A DNA stretch of 64,000 nucleotides from Azolla caroliniana (lineage: Eukaryota; Polypodiophyta), in assembly GCA_043228905.1 (NCBI GenBank), contig JBHGNT010000003.1, positions 9,238,001 through 9,302,000 on the forward strand, in the 5' to 3' direction. The notes under the pieces were generated by a model. That model saw only the letters and a list, made by a program, of their open reading frames with translations, searched no databases and was not told the origin of the DNA. The position numbers and the translations under genes were made by a program. How positions within the stretch are numbered: position 1 is the first letter of the stretch; each line of letters opens with the position of its first letter. Shown piece by piece: positions 51,201 through 61,380 of the stretch.

Positions 51201-53914
51201 TGAGCAAGGACGCAAAACCAGTGGCAGAAAGACAGTACCGGATGAATCCCAATTATGCCGCCAAAGTGAAGGAGGAAATCGACAAACTGCTAAGAGTTGG
51301 CTTTATCCGTCCGGTAAAGAAAGCGACATGGCTGAGCCCAATCGTAGTCGTACCGAAGAAGAACGGAAAAATTCGAGTTTGTGTGGACTACCAGAAACTC
51401 AATGCGGCTACGGTAACAGATACGTTTCCACTTCCGTTCACAGATGGAGTGTTGGATGTCGTCGCCAGCCATGAGGTCTATAGCTTCCTAGACGGATTCA
51501 GCGGGTATAATCAGATCCGGATGCACCTCGACGACCAAGAGAAAACGGCTTTCGTCACAGAATGGGGGGTGTTTGTGGCCGTGGTGATGATGTTCGGACT
51601 CAAAACGGCACCGGCAACATTTCAACGAATCATCATGGAAATCTTTGGTGAATATATCCCGGCTTTTATGCAGGTTTTCCTTGACGATTTCGCCGTCTAT
51701 AGCCGGGAGGAGGACCATTTTCAGCACCTCCGTCTTTGTCTAGAAAAGTGTAGAGCGTACCGGCTAAGCTTGAATCCGGAAAAGTGTGTATTTGGCGTGT
51801 CCAGTGGAACCTTATTAGGACATATTGTGAGCCCGGAAGGTATTGCAGTCGACCCGGACAAAGTGAAAGCCGTATTAGAAGCACCGGCGCCGGCAACGGC
51901 AAAGGCATTGAGCCGGTTCTTAGGCCAGATCCGGTGGCACAGCCGGATGCTCCGATACTTGACCGACCTAGCTACACCGTTGCATGCCGCCGTACATCGG
52001 ACACCATTCTAGTGGACCGACACTGAGGATAGGGCGTATAGGGCCCTCAAGGTACTGTTGTCGCAAGCACCAGTAGTGCAGCCTCCGGATTGGAGTAAAG
52101 AATTTCATGTATTCATGGACGCCTTCGACATCACAATCGGAAGCGTATTAATGCAGCTCACGGAGCCAAAGTGGTACCGGCCAGTGTACTATGCCAGCCG
52201 AAAGCTATCCCAAGCGGAACGGAACTACTCTACCACGGAACGGGATGCTCTAGGGATGATCTACAATGTGACAAAGTTTCGGCATTATTTATTGGGAAGG
52301 AAGTTTTCCTTCCATGTAGATCATTCGACACTCCTTTACCTGGTGTCCAAAGCCTCACTCACCGGTAAGTTGGCCCGGTGGACCTTACTGTTACAGGAAT
52401 TCGAGTTCAAAATATTCCACCGACCCGGGATACAGCATGCCGTAGCGGATTACTTAAGCCGAGTAGAGTCCGGAGAGATGGGTGATGGAGTAGCGGACGA
52501 GTTTCCAGATGCAGAGCTGTTTCGAGTCACTACGGAAACAACAACAGTTGAGACGGTGGCACAGGAAGACAAGTGGCTCACACACATGCACCAGTTTCTG
52601 AGCACAGGACTGCCTCCGGAAGAGATGAACCAGGACGAAAGGAAACGCCTGGCAGTGCAAAGCCGACATTTCTGCTTACTGCAAGACACACTTTACCAAA
52701 AGGGCGCGGACAGCATATGGAGACGGGCTGTGTGTAGCGATGAAAAGGACCTCATACTGAGGGAAGCCCACTGCGGAATTGCCGGAGGTCACTATGCCGG
52801 AGATGCGATGACCAGGAAAATATGGCAAAGTGGCCTATGGTGGCCAACGACATTAAGAGATGTTGTACGATACGCAAAAGAATGCGACCTATGCCAGCGA
52901 ATGGGCCAGCCAACGGAGCAGGCTCGGATGCCACACCAGCCTGTACTACCACTTGAACCATTCCAGAAGTGGGGGGTGGACTTTGTTGGACTGTTCAAAC
53001 CACCAGCAATGAGAACAGGTAATTGGTACGTCATCGTCGCGACGGATTACTGCACGAAATGGGTGGAGGCCAAAGCCTTAAGAGACAACACCGTTGCGTC
53101 AACGGCAAAATTTCTATACGAGTACATCTGGTGCCGTTATAGATGCCCAATCGAATTAATAAGCGACCAAGGGGGGCACTTTCTCGGCCAAGTAGTTGAA
53201 AGCCTGACGACATTCTATGCCGTTGTCCATAAATGGAGCACACCCTACTATCCGCAAGCAAACGGGTTAGCTGAATCTACGAACAAAACGCTCTAGAATA
53301 TCCTCCGGAAGATCGTCAACGAAAACCGAACGGATTGGGATACCAAGCTACATAGCACGCTTTGGGCATACCAGACGGCATATAAAACGAGCATCCGAAC
53401 AACACCGTTCCGGTTAGCGTTCGGACTAGAGGCGGTAATGTCGGTGGAATTCCAAGTACCCAGCTTACGGTTAACAGCGCTGTGTGAACTCGAGGAACAA
53501 TGACTGGCAAGCATCCTGCACTTAGAATTGGAAAAACGGCGACGGAAAGCATTTGTCGACCGGCACAGGAAAGGAAATGAAAAAATGTTAGTATTTCAGA
53601 CACGGATGGGCAAGATGCCGGGTAAACTACGGTTTAGATGGACCGGTCCGTATTGGCTTACACGAGTGTATAATGGGTCCTACCAGTTAGGGACACTTGC
53701 CGGCGAAGTGCTAGGCAAATGGGTCAACGGATTCCGATTGAAGCCATATAGAGGACCGATGCCTAAGAACCCATTTGAGCAAAGGATCGACACCTGTGAG
53801 GGGAACGGCAACCACCAAAACGGAGGAGACGGCAAGCTGGTAACAGGGGAGAATGAGGCGACGGCAAACCGTAATGAGGCCGGTAAGGGTCCGGTAGGAC
53901 CAATAGACAACTAA
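48237..53914 (+). pseudogene. TATL-2 Gag-Pol, decayed
   Basis: The start at 48237 gives MTRSTHDLVTDRTRRLAERQ. The capsid (48339-49115), two knuckles (CTICLNSGHLVLEC, CVICQSKGHTTDRC, both complete) and a third after a frameshift near 49800 (CYYCRQEGHYSNQC) precede the protease (VIDGGSGVNVIS). RT has FLDDFAVYSR; RNase H and integrase (VDFVGLFKPPAMRTGN, ISDQGGHF, NGLAESTNKTL) follow. In-frame stops occur near 48330, 49113, 50201, 52010, 53294 and 53502. Several are TAG where TATL-1 has a Gln codon. Near 53470 the frame lacks a short stretch (QLRERLNEKESEEMR) present in TATL-1. Confidence 0.92.
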
Positions 53915-54289
53915 CCTCACACCATGTTAAAATGTATTATAAAAAAAAAAAACGAAGTAATCATGCAAAAGCGAGGTATGAATGGACGAGAGAGCGAGGA
54001 GCGAAAAGGTACGTAGTGGGCATTTAAGCGCCACCACAGGACATAATGCTATTTTAGTACACGACATGCACACACTTGAAAAAGGCGCCAGAATGCGTAG
54101 AGAAAAACCATTGCACGTGGAAACCCTCTATTTTCGCGAACCCAGGAGCACGGAAGCACCAAGGCGCTGCAAGATCATCAAACGAGAACCTACACACAGA
54201 GAACCCCCGCCTTCTGAACTCTCTCTCTCTCTCACTCTCACTCTCATCACCAGCCAACCTCGCCACCACAAGCCGACCTCGACACAGAC
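53915..54289 (+). promoter_or_regulatory. TATL-2 inter-ORF region
   Basis: It aligns with 32166-32547. An A-run replaces the TAAA repeat. GAGCGAAAAGGTACGTAGTG, GGCATTTAAGCGCCACCACA, GAAAAAGGCGCCAGAATGCG, a CT-rich tract and CACAGACATGGA are kept. Confidence 0.5.
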
Positions 54290-57059
54290 ATGGACCCACA
54301 AACGCTGTCGGAAGCCGCTAAGACATGGCTAAAGCAACACGGGCTCGAGGGCTTCTTGATGATTATGGAGGTACCACCACACAAAGAAGCCGATAAGGTG
54401 ATCAAAGAAATCGACACAGAGGTCATAACGGCGGAGGCGATTCGAGCGTTAACAGGCCTTCCGGAGGGAGGCATACTCACGATTGACAATCCGACCTCGG
54501 AGCAACTCATCAAGTATTTTGGTGAGTACTCCCTAGCCAGCAAGGGCTACTGGACACAGGGCGGCAGAGATATGCTGTTCCGCGAGATTGCTAGTAAGCT
54601 CCACGAATACGACCATGTGTACCCTAGACCCCCTGTCATGCCGCAGAACCGGGCAGGGATGATCATCGCCACCTATGAAGGGATCAAGGTGGATTGGCCG
54701 GTATTGATCGCAGACGGTTTGTGTGCGGCGATCAAGATCGTTAGAGGCAAAGACGGCAAAGAAGGCCGAGACGGACGGAGGATATGGCACGCCGTAACGC
54801 AGTGGCTCACCTTGCTTGTGCCACCCGTCCAGCCCAAGAAGCGGGGAAGAGTGGCGGATGGAACCCCAAAGACAGCTTCCAAAAGACAACAGGTGTTGGC
54901 CTCTAAGGCCACTAAGGGGAAGGCAGCGGGCGCAAAACAGGCGGGAAAGGAGAGCGCCAGCCGGAAGCGGCCAACAGAGGCGCAGGAGGAACCACCGGTA
55001 CGGCCCATAAAGGTTACAGTCCGCCGACCGGTGAATAGAGAAGCGGACCCCTTGGCGGCAAAACTCAATGTCGGGACTCAGGAAGAGGAAGTAGAGGAGG
55101 AGCCTACGGAGCACCTCCAGCGACGGTCGTCGGCAAGGACCGTTGAGGCTGCCAGGAAACGTTCGGACCCTCAAACGGAGGGAACACCGGCTCCCCATAC
55201 TGAGACTCCCACACCAAGGGAGGAACCGGAACCGGTGCGCACGACACCGGAATCAGAAGCCCCTGCACCACCGGCAACGCCGACAAGTCCCATCCCGCTA
55301 GAGCCGGAAAGGTCAATGCAGCCCCCCTCGGCCAACCAAGAAGAAGCGCAAGGGGAACCAAGACAGCAGGGTGGTCCACGAGCTGAAACGGAATTGCAAC
55401 TCGGCGCAATCAGGCGGGACCACCCATCTACAAGCGAGCCCATCTGTCAAACCTCCGTGCAAGCACAACAATGCACCGGTAGCATATGGCTCCGGTGGAT
55501 AGGCGAACAGATTGTCAGAGCAGTGGGGTATATTGAAGCGGAAGAAAGAGCGCAAAGCGAACGGTTGCTCGTCACAACCGAACAACTAGAGACGGCCCGG
55601 TCCAGAATCCGGTGCTTTGAAAAAGACTTGGATCAGGTCACGATAGAGATGGCCAAAATGGCCTTAACGGCAACATAGATCCAATGACTGGTGACTCCGG
55701 TAAGTGTATAGAATAAAGAAACAGATCGACCTGTACATACCAATAAGACCCCGGCAACGGAAACCGTTCCGGCGAGAGATGCGGCGCAAGCCTAGGATCT
55801 TGCGGAATTGAGAGATGAACTTGCCGCACAAGAAGCGCTAAGGAGCCGTGAACGGGAATTGAAGACAACGGCTGAAGCCGAATTAAAGAAGAATGTTGAG
55901 AACCTCCGCCGGGCAGAGGAGAGCCTCCGGAAAGGCCATCAAGCGTACGACCGGTTAAGGGAGGAAAAAGACAAAGTGCTGCAGGAAAAGGACAAGCTAC
56001 GGAAGACGGCGGAAACGGAAATTGAACAATTAAAGGAAGAGCTCCGCCAGCAGAAGGACCGCGAGGACCGGGCCCATCGACAGATCAACGCACGACTCAA
56101 GCAAAAGACAGATGATTTTGAGCACCAGCACCGGGACTACAAACGGCTGGAAACGGAGCATAAGGAACGGATGGCCGAGCTCCAACAGGAAGTTGATCGG
56201 GCCGCGACGGCGATCCCCCGACGAACGTGCGGAAAATACAAGACGGTTGGACGAGGCAGAGAAGGTCTGGATGGAGCTCCAGAGGCAGCAGCAGGAAGAA
56301 AAGGAGAGAGCGTCAACGGTATTGCAGAAATTACAAAGCACATATCAAAGGCAATTGACACATTACAAAGAGCAGGCGGAAGACAACGTCAAAATCATCA
56401 AGCAACTGAAGGAGGAACGGCAAGCGGCGGAAATCAAATCGCCATTGGGAACGCCCCGGATTCAGTGCATCTTTCGGGCATGGCTGAATCAGACAAAACA
56501 CTTGATTAACGAAAGCTCCGTAACATGGTGGACAAAGTGGGCACAAAATGTGGCGGAACTCCAATTGCTACGGGCAGACGTGGCAAACCGGCGGAAGGAA
56601 GGAGATGATTGTTATACGTTGACTTCCGAGGACTTCACCGCCATACGGGACGAGCTGGCCGACGACTTCCAAGTCCTGGCGGATGAACAGCTGGCGTAGG
56701 TCCGGCAACTTGTAGCTCAGCTAGACGATGATAGGCTGGACGCTCAAATCCAGTTTGAAAGCTACGAGCGGTCCCGGGTTCGGGAAGAAAAAGCACGGGA
56801 AGTGGCAACGGTTAACCTTAGTGATGAGGAACCGTCGCCGGCCGAGGGCCAGCCCCGAACCAGTCAACCGGAGACCACTACGATGGAGGGAGCAACGACG
56901 GAGATGCCGGTGTTAGAGCAACAAACGGAGGAGCAGCCGCAGTAGCCATCAACAGAGTAGCAACAACAACAACAACAACCACAACAACAACAACCAATTC
57001 CAGATGAACCATTGGAGACTCTCGAACAAAGCATTCTGGATATTTTGGACGAAGAATAG
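54290..57059 (+). pseudogene. TATL-2 ORF2, decayed coiled-coil protein
   Basis: The first 462 codons (54290-55678) are open, through the position where TATL-1 has its TAG: MDPQTLSEAAKTWLKQHGLE, FREIASKLHEYDHVYPRPPV, GMIIATYEGIKVDWPVLIAD, then QPKKRGRVADGTPK. A Pro/Glu linker and WLRWIGEQIVRAVGYIEAEE follow. Stops lie at 55676-55800, the coiled coil is open at 55808-56220, and a frameshift near 56210 moves it to another frame (to 56699). The tail is Gln-rich with stops and ends LETLEQSILDILDEE. The conservation of all parts in both copies shows ORF2 is a real family component. Confidence 0.85.
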
Positions 57060-57113
57060 CAAGGGTTGGTTGTGGATTCGACGTACAAGGTACTGTCCCA
57101 CGGGCGTGCCATG

Positions 57114-57370
57114 TGTTACCGGCCGGCAAAGGAGTCCAGAGTGTGAAATGGGGAGTTATTTAACTAGTAGGAATGGTTGTAAGTAAGCTATGAGTGTGGA
57201 CGGACGGACCGGAATCGGTATGCCGTTCCGGATCCGGACAGATCATGCTAAGTAACCTAATTAAGTCGAATTAATCGTTGAGTCTAATCCTGTTGCCGTA
57301 ACACCCCTTTGGTGAAGTGTCTTCCGTAGACACCCTGTGTTAGGCCATTGTCCGACCCTAAGAGTTAACA
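57114..57370 (+). repeat. TATL-2 3' LTR with internal deletion
   Basis: 257 bp. About 170 bp are missing compared with the 5' LTR. The joint at 57241-57244 is GATC, which occurs at both ends of the lost segment in the 5' LTR (CCGGACCGATCCC and AGACGATCATGC). Confidence 0.9.
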
Positions 57371-57375
57371 TGAAG

Positions 57376-59170
57376 TTCATAGTTAATTCCGGCGGCATCA
57401 AACTTGCATGAGTGGAAAGCCACAGGATGTAGCTTTTCATCATCGCCTTGTTGTGAAAGAATGCTACCGAAGTCGAAATCCGACGAGTCTGCCTCAATGA
57501 TGAAATGTTTTTCCGGATCAACATGAGCTAGAATAGGAGTTGATGTGAATGCCTTCTTAAGACTCTCAAAAGCCATGTCCTCTTATTTAGACCAAACAAA
57601 TGACTGCCCCTTCTTGGTAAGCTATGTGACAGGCAGAATAAGTTTTGAGTAATCCTATATAAACTAGCGGTAAAAATTCACAAAGCCTAAAAAGCATTCC
57701 ACATATTGCAATGAATGTGGAGTCTGCCACTCTATCACAGTTTTGACCTTAGTTGGATCCATAGAGTGCCTTCTGAGGAGATGACATAGCCTAGAAATTC
57801 CACCTGGTTGCATTCGAAACTACATTTTTCTAGTTTTGCATAAAGACCATGTTCTCGAAGCCATTTTAGTACTAACAGTACATGAGAATCATGCTCTTCT
57901 TGGGTCTTCGAATAAACGAGTAGATTATCCAAATAGATGATCAAACAAACATCCAAGAGATCTCGAAATATATTTTTTGCTATGTGCTAGAAGACTGTTG
58001 GTGCATTAGTGAGACCGAATGGCATGACCGTATACTCGAAGTGCCCATATCTGGTGCGAAACGTGGTCTTCCATTCTTCTCCTAGTCGTATCCGTACGAG
58101 CTTATATGCTCCTCGTAAGTCGATCTTTGTGAAGAACCTTGCACCATTGATCTGTTCTAAAAGACTTGAGATAAGAGGGAGTGCATACCTATTCCTTATA
58201 GTGACCTTATTCAAGCCATTGTAATCTACGACGAGACGAAGTGATCTATCCTTTTTCTTGACAAAGAAAATGGGTGCGCTGGCTAGAGATTTTGAATGTC
58301 GAAGGACTTCTAGCTCGGTTGGTGAGAAGTTGTAGATCGGGCCCCATGGTGGCTCTTTTCCCGGTTGTAAATCAATGGGGCAATCATATGGTCGGTGGTG
58401 AGGAAGCGTATTGGCTTGTACCTTATCGAACACATCGGCATAATGACGATACTTCTTTGGAAGTTGAAATGTGGAAGTTGTGAACCTCCCTCTTTAGTGG
58501 TCTCGGAAGGTTTTATTGATACTGCGAAGACAAACATTGCTTCCTTGCGTCCTTCCTCACGCAATTGACGTAGCGAAATGGTTGCAATCCTATGAGTAGA
58601 TCCCCGGATTTCTCTTGTTATCCAATCTATGTCTGGGTTATGTAATTTGAATCATGGTAACCCCAAGAAAATTGGATGGTCTGGACTACTAATTATATTA
58701 AATGATACTACACACACCAAGTTATCTAGGACAACCTGAATCGGCTTTGACTCTTCTACGATTTTTCTGGAAGCAATGGGACGACCACCAATAACTACTA
58801 TAGATGTTGGGCAAGAAAGTTTTCTTTGGGATATCTAATGAGCTTGGGCAAAATTCCTATCCATAAACCAAGAGTTGGCGCCGGAATCTAAGAGTGCTAA
58901 GACATGTACTGGAGGAAATGGAACCACTACTTGAGCTACGAACACATTGCTAACTTGCTTAGAGGAAATGGAGCCACTAATGGGCTGCACAAATCTAGGG
59001 CTGTCCAACTAAACGGCTCCTATTTTGGTTGGGCTTAATCGTTTAACTCTTCTTCTAGATGACTAAGGATTTCCAATTTTTTTGAAAGGCTTGGGCTATT
59101 AGTATTATTAGGACTATTCGATATTTCTACTGAAATAGACTCAGGTTTAGTACAATTAGAACTAGCGACT
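57376..59170 (-). pseudogene. SUSHI-C protease, RT and start of RNase H
   Basis: Minus strand: protease near 58900 (VLALLDSGANSWFMDR), then 58433-57987 with [60 protein letters not shown] and [12 protein letters not shown]. The segment 57956-57735 has the IIYLDNLLVYSK box (YLDD reads YLDN). RNase H begins at 57576 (ADSSDFDFGSILSQQGDDEK) and stops at NYELH where TATL-2 entered. The catalytic Asp-to-Asn change and frameshifts mark it as dead. 59100-59170 is a disrupted link to gag. Confidence 0.88.
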
Positions 59171-59181
59171 ATTTGGTTTAC

Positions 59182-60177
59182 CTATCTTCTTGGCCTATGG
59201 GGACAGTTCACCGCAATATGCCCTGGTCCATCGCAATAGAGACATAGTCGATTTGCTCGACGTCGATGCTTTTCCTCTTCCAATAATGGTTCGCGATGAC
59301 GTGTGGTGTCGATTTCCATCAGAGTTGGAGTATTTGCTGGAGACACATTATATGGCTCCCCTGGAAAAGGTTTCGCTACAACAGAGGCATAGGTGCACTC
59401 TGATCTTGTCCTTGGCATCTGGATCTGACGTTCCGAACGTCGTTCGAAAAGGCGGTTATTGCATCCCACCACGCAGTTGATTGCTTTTGTCAATGACTTT
59501 GTCTCTTCGGGGAAAGTTAACAGTAAATCCTTGACATCAGTACGTAGGTCAAAACGAAATTGTGTCATTAATGCCTGGTCATCCCAAGGAATATCGGTGG
59601 CAAGAATACAGAAATCCGTAGCATAAGCCGAGGTTGGCCGCTCACCGTGGCGCAATCTTCAAATTTTGTTGATTGTCGTCCTAACACTGTCGGTGTCTCC
59701 AAAACAGGCTTTAAACTCGCTAATAAACTCTTCAAAATTATTTAACAAGGGAGAGTTTTTTTCTAACAGGGGGGCGAACCATGCCAAAGCCGTGCCACTA
59801 AGTAGCGTGCCTACTAGTCCCACTCGTGATGCATCGGTGGGATATCGAGAAGGATGCATTTGAATCACTAAGCGTACCTGATTAAGAAAACCTTTGAGCT
59901 GTGATCGGGTCCCATCAAATTTCATAGGATGTCCGATCTTGGCTTCTTTGTGAGTCCCTTGAGATCTTGATCCTTGTTGTTGTAGTGATACAATAGTCGC
60001 TTCAAGTTGTTGTACACATAACGTCAACTCCCCGTGTTGTTGTTGTTTTTCTAAAGCTATTTGTTGAAGATCCCCCAATAGACAGTGATTTTCTTGTTCT
60101 ACTGCTACAAACTTCTCTTTTAAGCACTGAAGCTCCGAGAAAACAGATTGGTATTCCTGAGCGCTAACAATTGCCAT
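59182..60177 (-). pseudogene. SUSHI-C gag, one in-frame stop
   Basis: The start at 60177 gives MAIVSAQEYQSVFSELQCLK and a Gln-rich coiled segment. The capsid follows (FDGTRSQLKGFLNQVRLVIQ, SRVGLVGTLLSGTALAWFAP, FEEFISEFKACFGDTDSV). A TGA at 59659-59661 interrupts the same frame, which resumes RLRHGERPTSAYATDFCILA, FRFDLRTDVKDLLLTFPEE and ends with a CCHC knuckle (CLYCDGPGHIAVNC). It is close to SUSHI-E gag. Confidence 0.92.
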
Positions 60178-60235
60178 TTTACTAGGGAGGATAAGAGGAT
60201 TAGTCTGAAAGGAAGGAGGGGTAAGAGGATGAAAA

Positions 60236-60247
60236 ATCGGTTCAAAC
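60236..60247 (-). promoter_or_regulatory. Candidate self-priming primer binding site (SUSHI-C)
   Basis: The minus strand reads GTTTGAACCGAT directly after the LTR end (TTCCTTACA). TTGAACCGAT is a perfect complement of ATCGGTTCAA in the 3' LTR, about 35 bases after its TATA box. The 5' LTR copy has ATCGGCTGAA (8 of 10). There is no TGG-type tRNA site. Confidence 0.6.
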
Positions 60248-60340
60248 TGTAAGGAACAATACTAAGATAGAGAGGGAATTAGTACTAAAAGATGTGAATT
60301 AGTACTAAGAGAGAGAGAAGGGTGTAGAACTCACGAGAGA

Positions 60341-60381
<41 letters not shown>

Positions 60382-60707
60382 GAGAGAGAGAGAGAGAGAG
60401 CGAATGATGATAACAAAAGATATATTATATTATATGAAGAGTAAGTACAAGAATAGCTATGAGGCTTAAGACTAGCGTTCAGCCGATTCGGTTCAAAATA
60501 ATGCCTTGTACCTCCTTTTATAGTGTTTTCAGGAGTACTCTTGAAGTTTCTAGAATGTTCTAGAGAAATTTGGAAATATGCATCAATTTTCTATAGTGAG
60601 ATAATAAATTAAAATAATATACTTTGTATTACAATATATAGTCTAATGGCAAGGGCTCGACCCATGTAACATAAGGTCATGGGTTCGAATCTTGCCATAT
60701 CATGACA
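60248..60707 (-). repeat. SUSHI-C 5' LTR
   Basis: 460 bp. On the minus strand it runs TGTCATGATATGGCAAGATT to ATTGTTCCTTACA. It has a GA microsatellite at 60343-60400, TATA (CTATAAAAGGAGG on the minus strand, plus 60523-60533), and an antisense tRNA-like start (plus TAGTCTAATGGCAAGG and GGTCATGGGTTCGAATC, ~35 bases apart). Confidence 0.9.
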
Positions 60708-61380
60708 ACGCATCACTATGCGTACATGACGAAGGTGGCCAACCATTGTGCACCTTCAGTGCGATCACCTGACCCCACATTAGCTATCCGGTCAGAGCGA
60801 TCAGTCAATTCATGAAGAGGCCAACCATGGTGCACCTTTAGTGCGTGCGCACCGGCTACTGAAGTATGTTAGCGGCACTAAGGATCGAGGATTGTTATAC
60901 CGACACGGTATAACCGAAAAACTAGTTGGATATACGGATGCCGACTGGGCCGGTGATGCATCGCATCGTAGGGCCACTTCCGGTTACATGTTCTGTCTAG
61001 GTAGTGTGGAGCGGTTGTTGCGTGAAGCAACAAAAAGCAGCCGACAGTGGCTTTGTCGAGCAATGAGGCTGAATAACGGGGTAGTATCATTGCCATCTGG
61101 CTTTGACGGCTGCTACAAGACCTCCATATCGAAGTACCGACTCTAATAATGCAGCTAGCCAAGAACCCCGTGTTCCATGCTCGAACAAAGCACATAGAAG
61201 TGCACTATCACTTTGTGCGCGAGTGGGTCCTGAGCGATGAAGTCGAACTCCGGTATGTCCGAATGGATCGGTAGGTTGCCGTCATCTTCACCAAGGCCCC
61301 TTGGAACCGACCAGTTGCAGCATTTTTCGGAGATGCTTGGTCTCCAGCATCTCGACATGCTGCACTTCAGGGGGGGAACC
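60708..61380 (+). pseudogene. COP1b RNase H and 3' end, RT deleted
   Basis: It resumes HYAYMTKVA, then jumps to the region before RNase H (RSVNSFMKRPTMVHLQC, LLKYVSGTKDRGLLYRHGIT). RNase H follows (YTDADWAGDASHRRATSGYM, KNPVFHARTKHIEVHYHFV, VAVIFTKAP). It ends in LQHLDMLHFRGG over the purine tract AGGGGGGGAACC. RT, roughly 700 bp or more, is missing. A 27-bp sequence beside the deletion (60737-60763) repeats 60819-60845 with two changes. Confidence 0.85.

Larger units (their letters stand above)
47755..57370 (+). mobile_element. TATL-2: older copy of the TATL family
   Basis: Same organisation as TATL-1: LTR, primer site, gag-pol, inter-ORF region, ORF2, LTR. It is flanked by a perfect TGAAG duplication (47750-47754 and 57371-57375) and inserted so that SUSHI-C ...AGINYELH|DKELLAIVD is split. 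It has several stops, frameshifts and a shortened 3' LTR. It provides the comparison that shows which parts of the family are conserved. Confidence 0.93.
44789..60707 (-). mobile_element. SUSHI-C: Tf1/sushi-like chromovirus with nested insertions
   Basis: On the minus strand: 5' LTR (60248-60707), candidate self-primer site, gag, protease, RT, RNase H, integrase, chromodomain, polypurine tract (AAAGGGGGGATAA) and 3' LTR (44789-45252). TATL-2 is inserted in the RNase H coding region and a solo LTR between RNase H and integrase. The COP1b protein EYMAH|HYAYMTKVA resumes exactly across it, with a decayed 5-bp duplication (GCACA/ACGCA). Confidence 0.9.
13015..61380 (+). mobile_element. COP1b: copia element split over 48 kb by nested insertions
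   Basis: About 4 kb of copia sequence is distributed as 13015-14894, 22317-22601, 43663-44788 and 60708-61380. The same coding frame resumes each time: GAG-pre-integrase across GYP-X, ...LIHSDVW across COP2, and ...EYMAH|HYAYMTKVA across SUSHI-C. Each junction has a full or decayed short target duplication (GCGT/GCGC, GATAC/GATAC, GCACA/ACGCA). The 3' LTR is not found after the purine tract near 61368-61377, and most of RT is deleted. It is the oldest layer of the nest. Confidence 0.85.

Noticed and set aside
54533-55198. A 221-codon minus-strand ORF opposite TATL-2 ORF2
   Set aside because: Composition is the mirror of the Pro/Glu-rich coding strand, and no comparable frame is kept in TATL-1.
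60640-60707. A functional tRNA gene at the edge of the SUSHI-C LTR
   Set aside because: A and B boxes are recognisable, but the acceptor and anticodon stems do not pair; reported as a tRNA-like LTR module instead.
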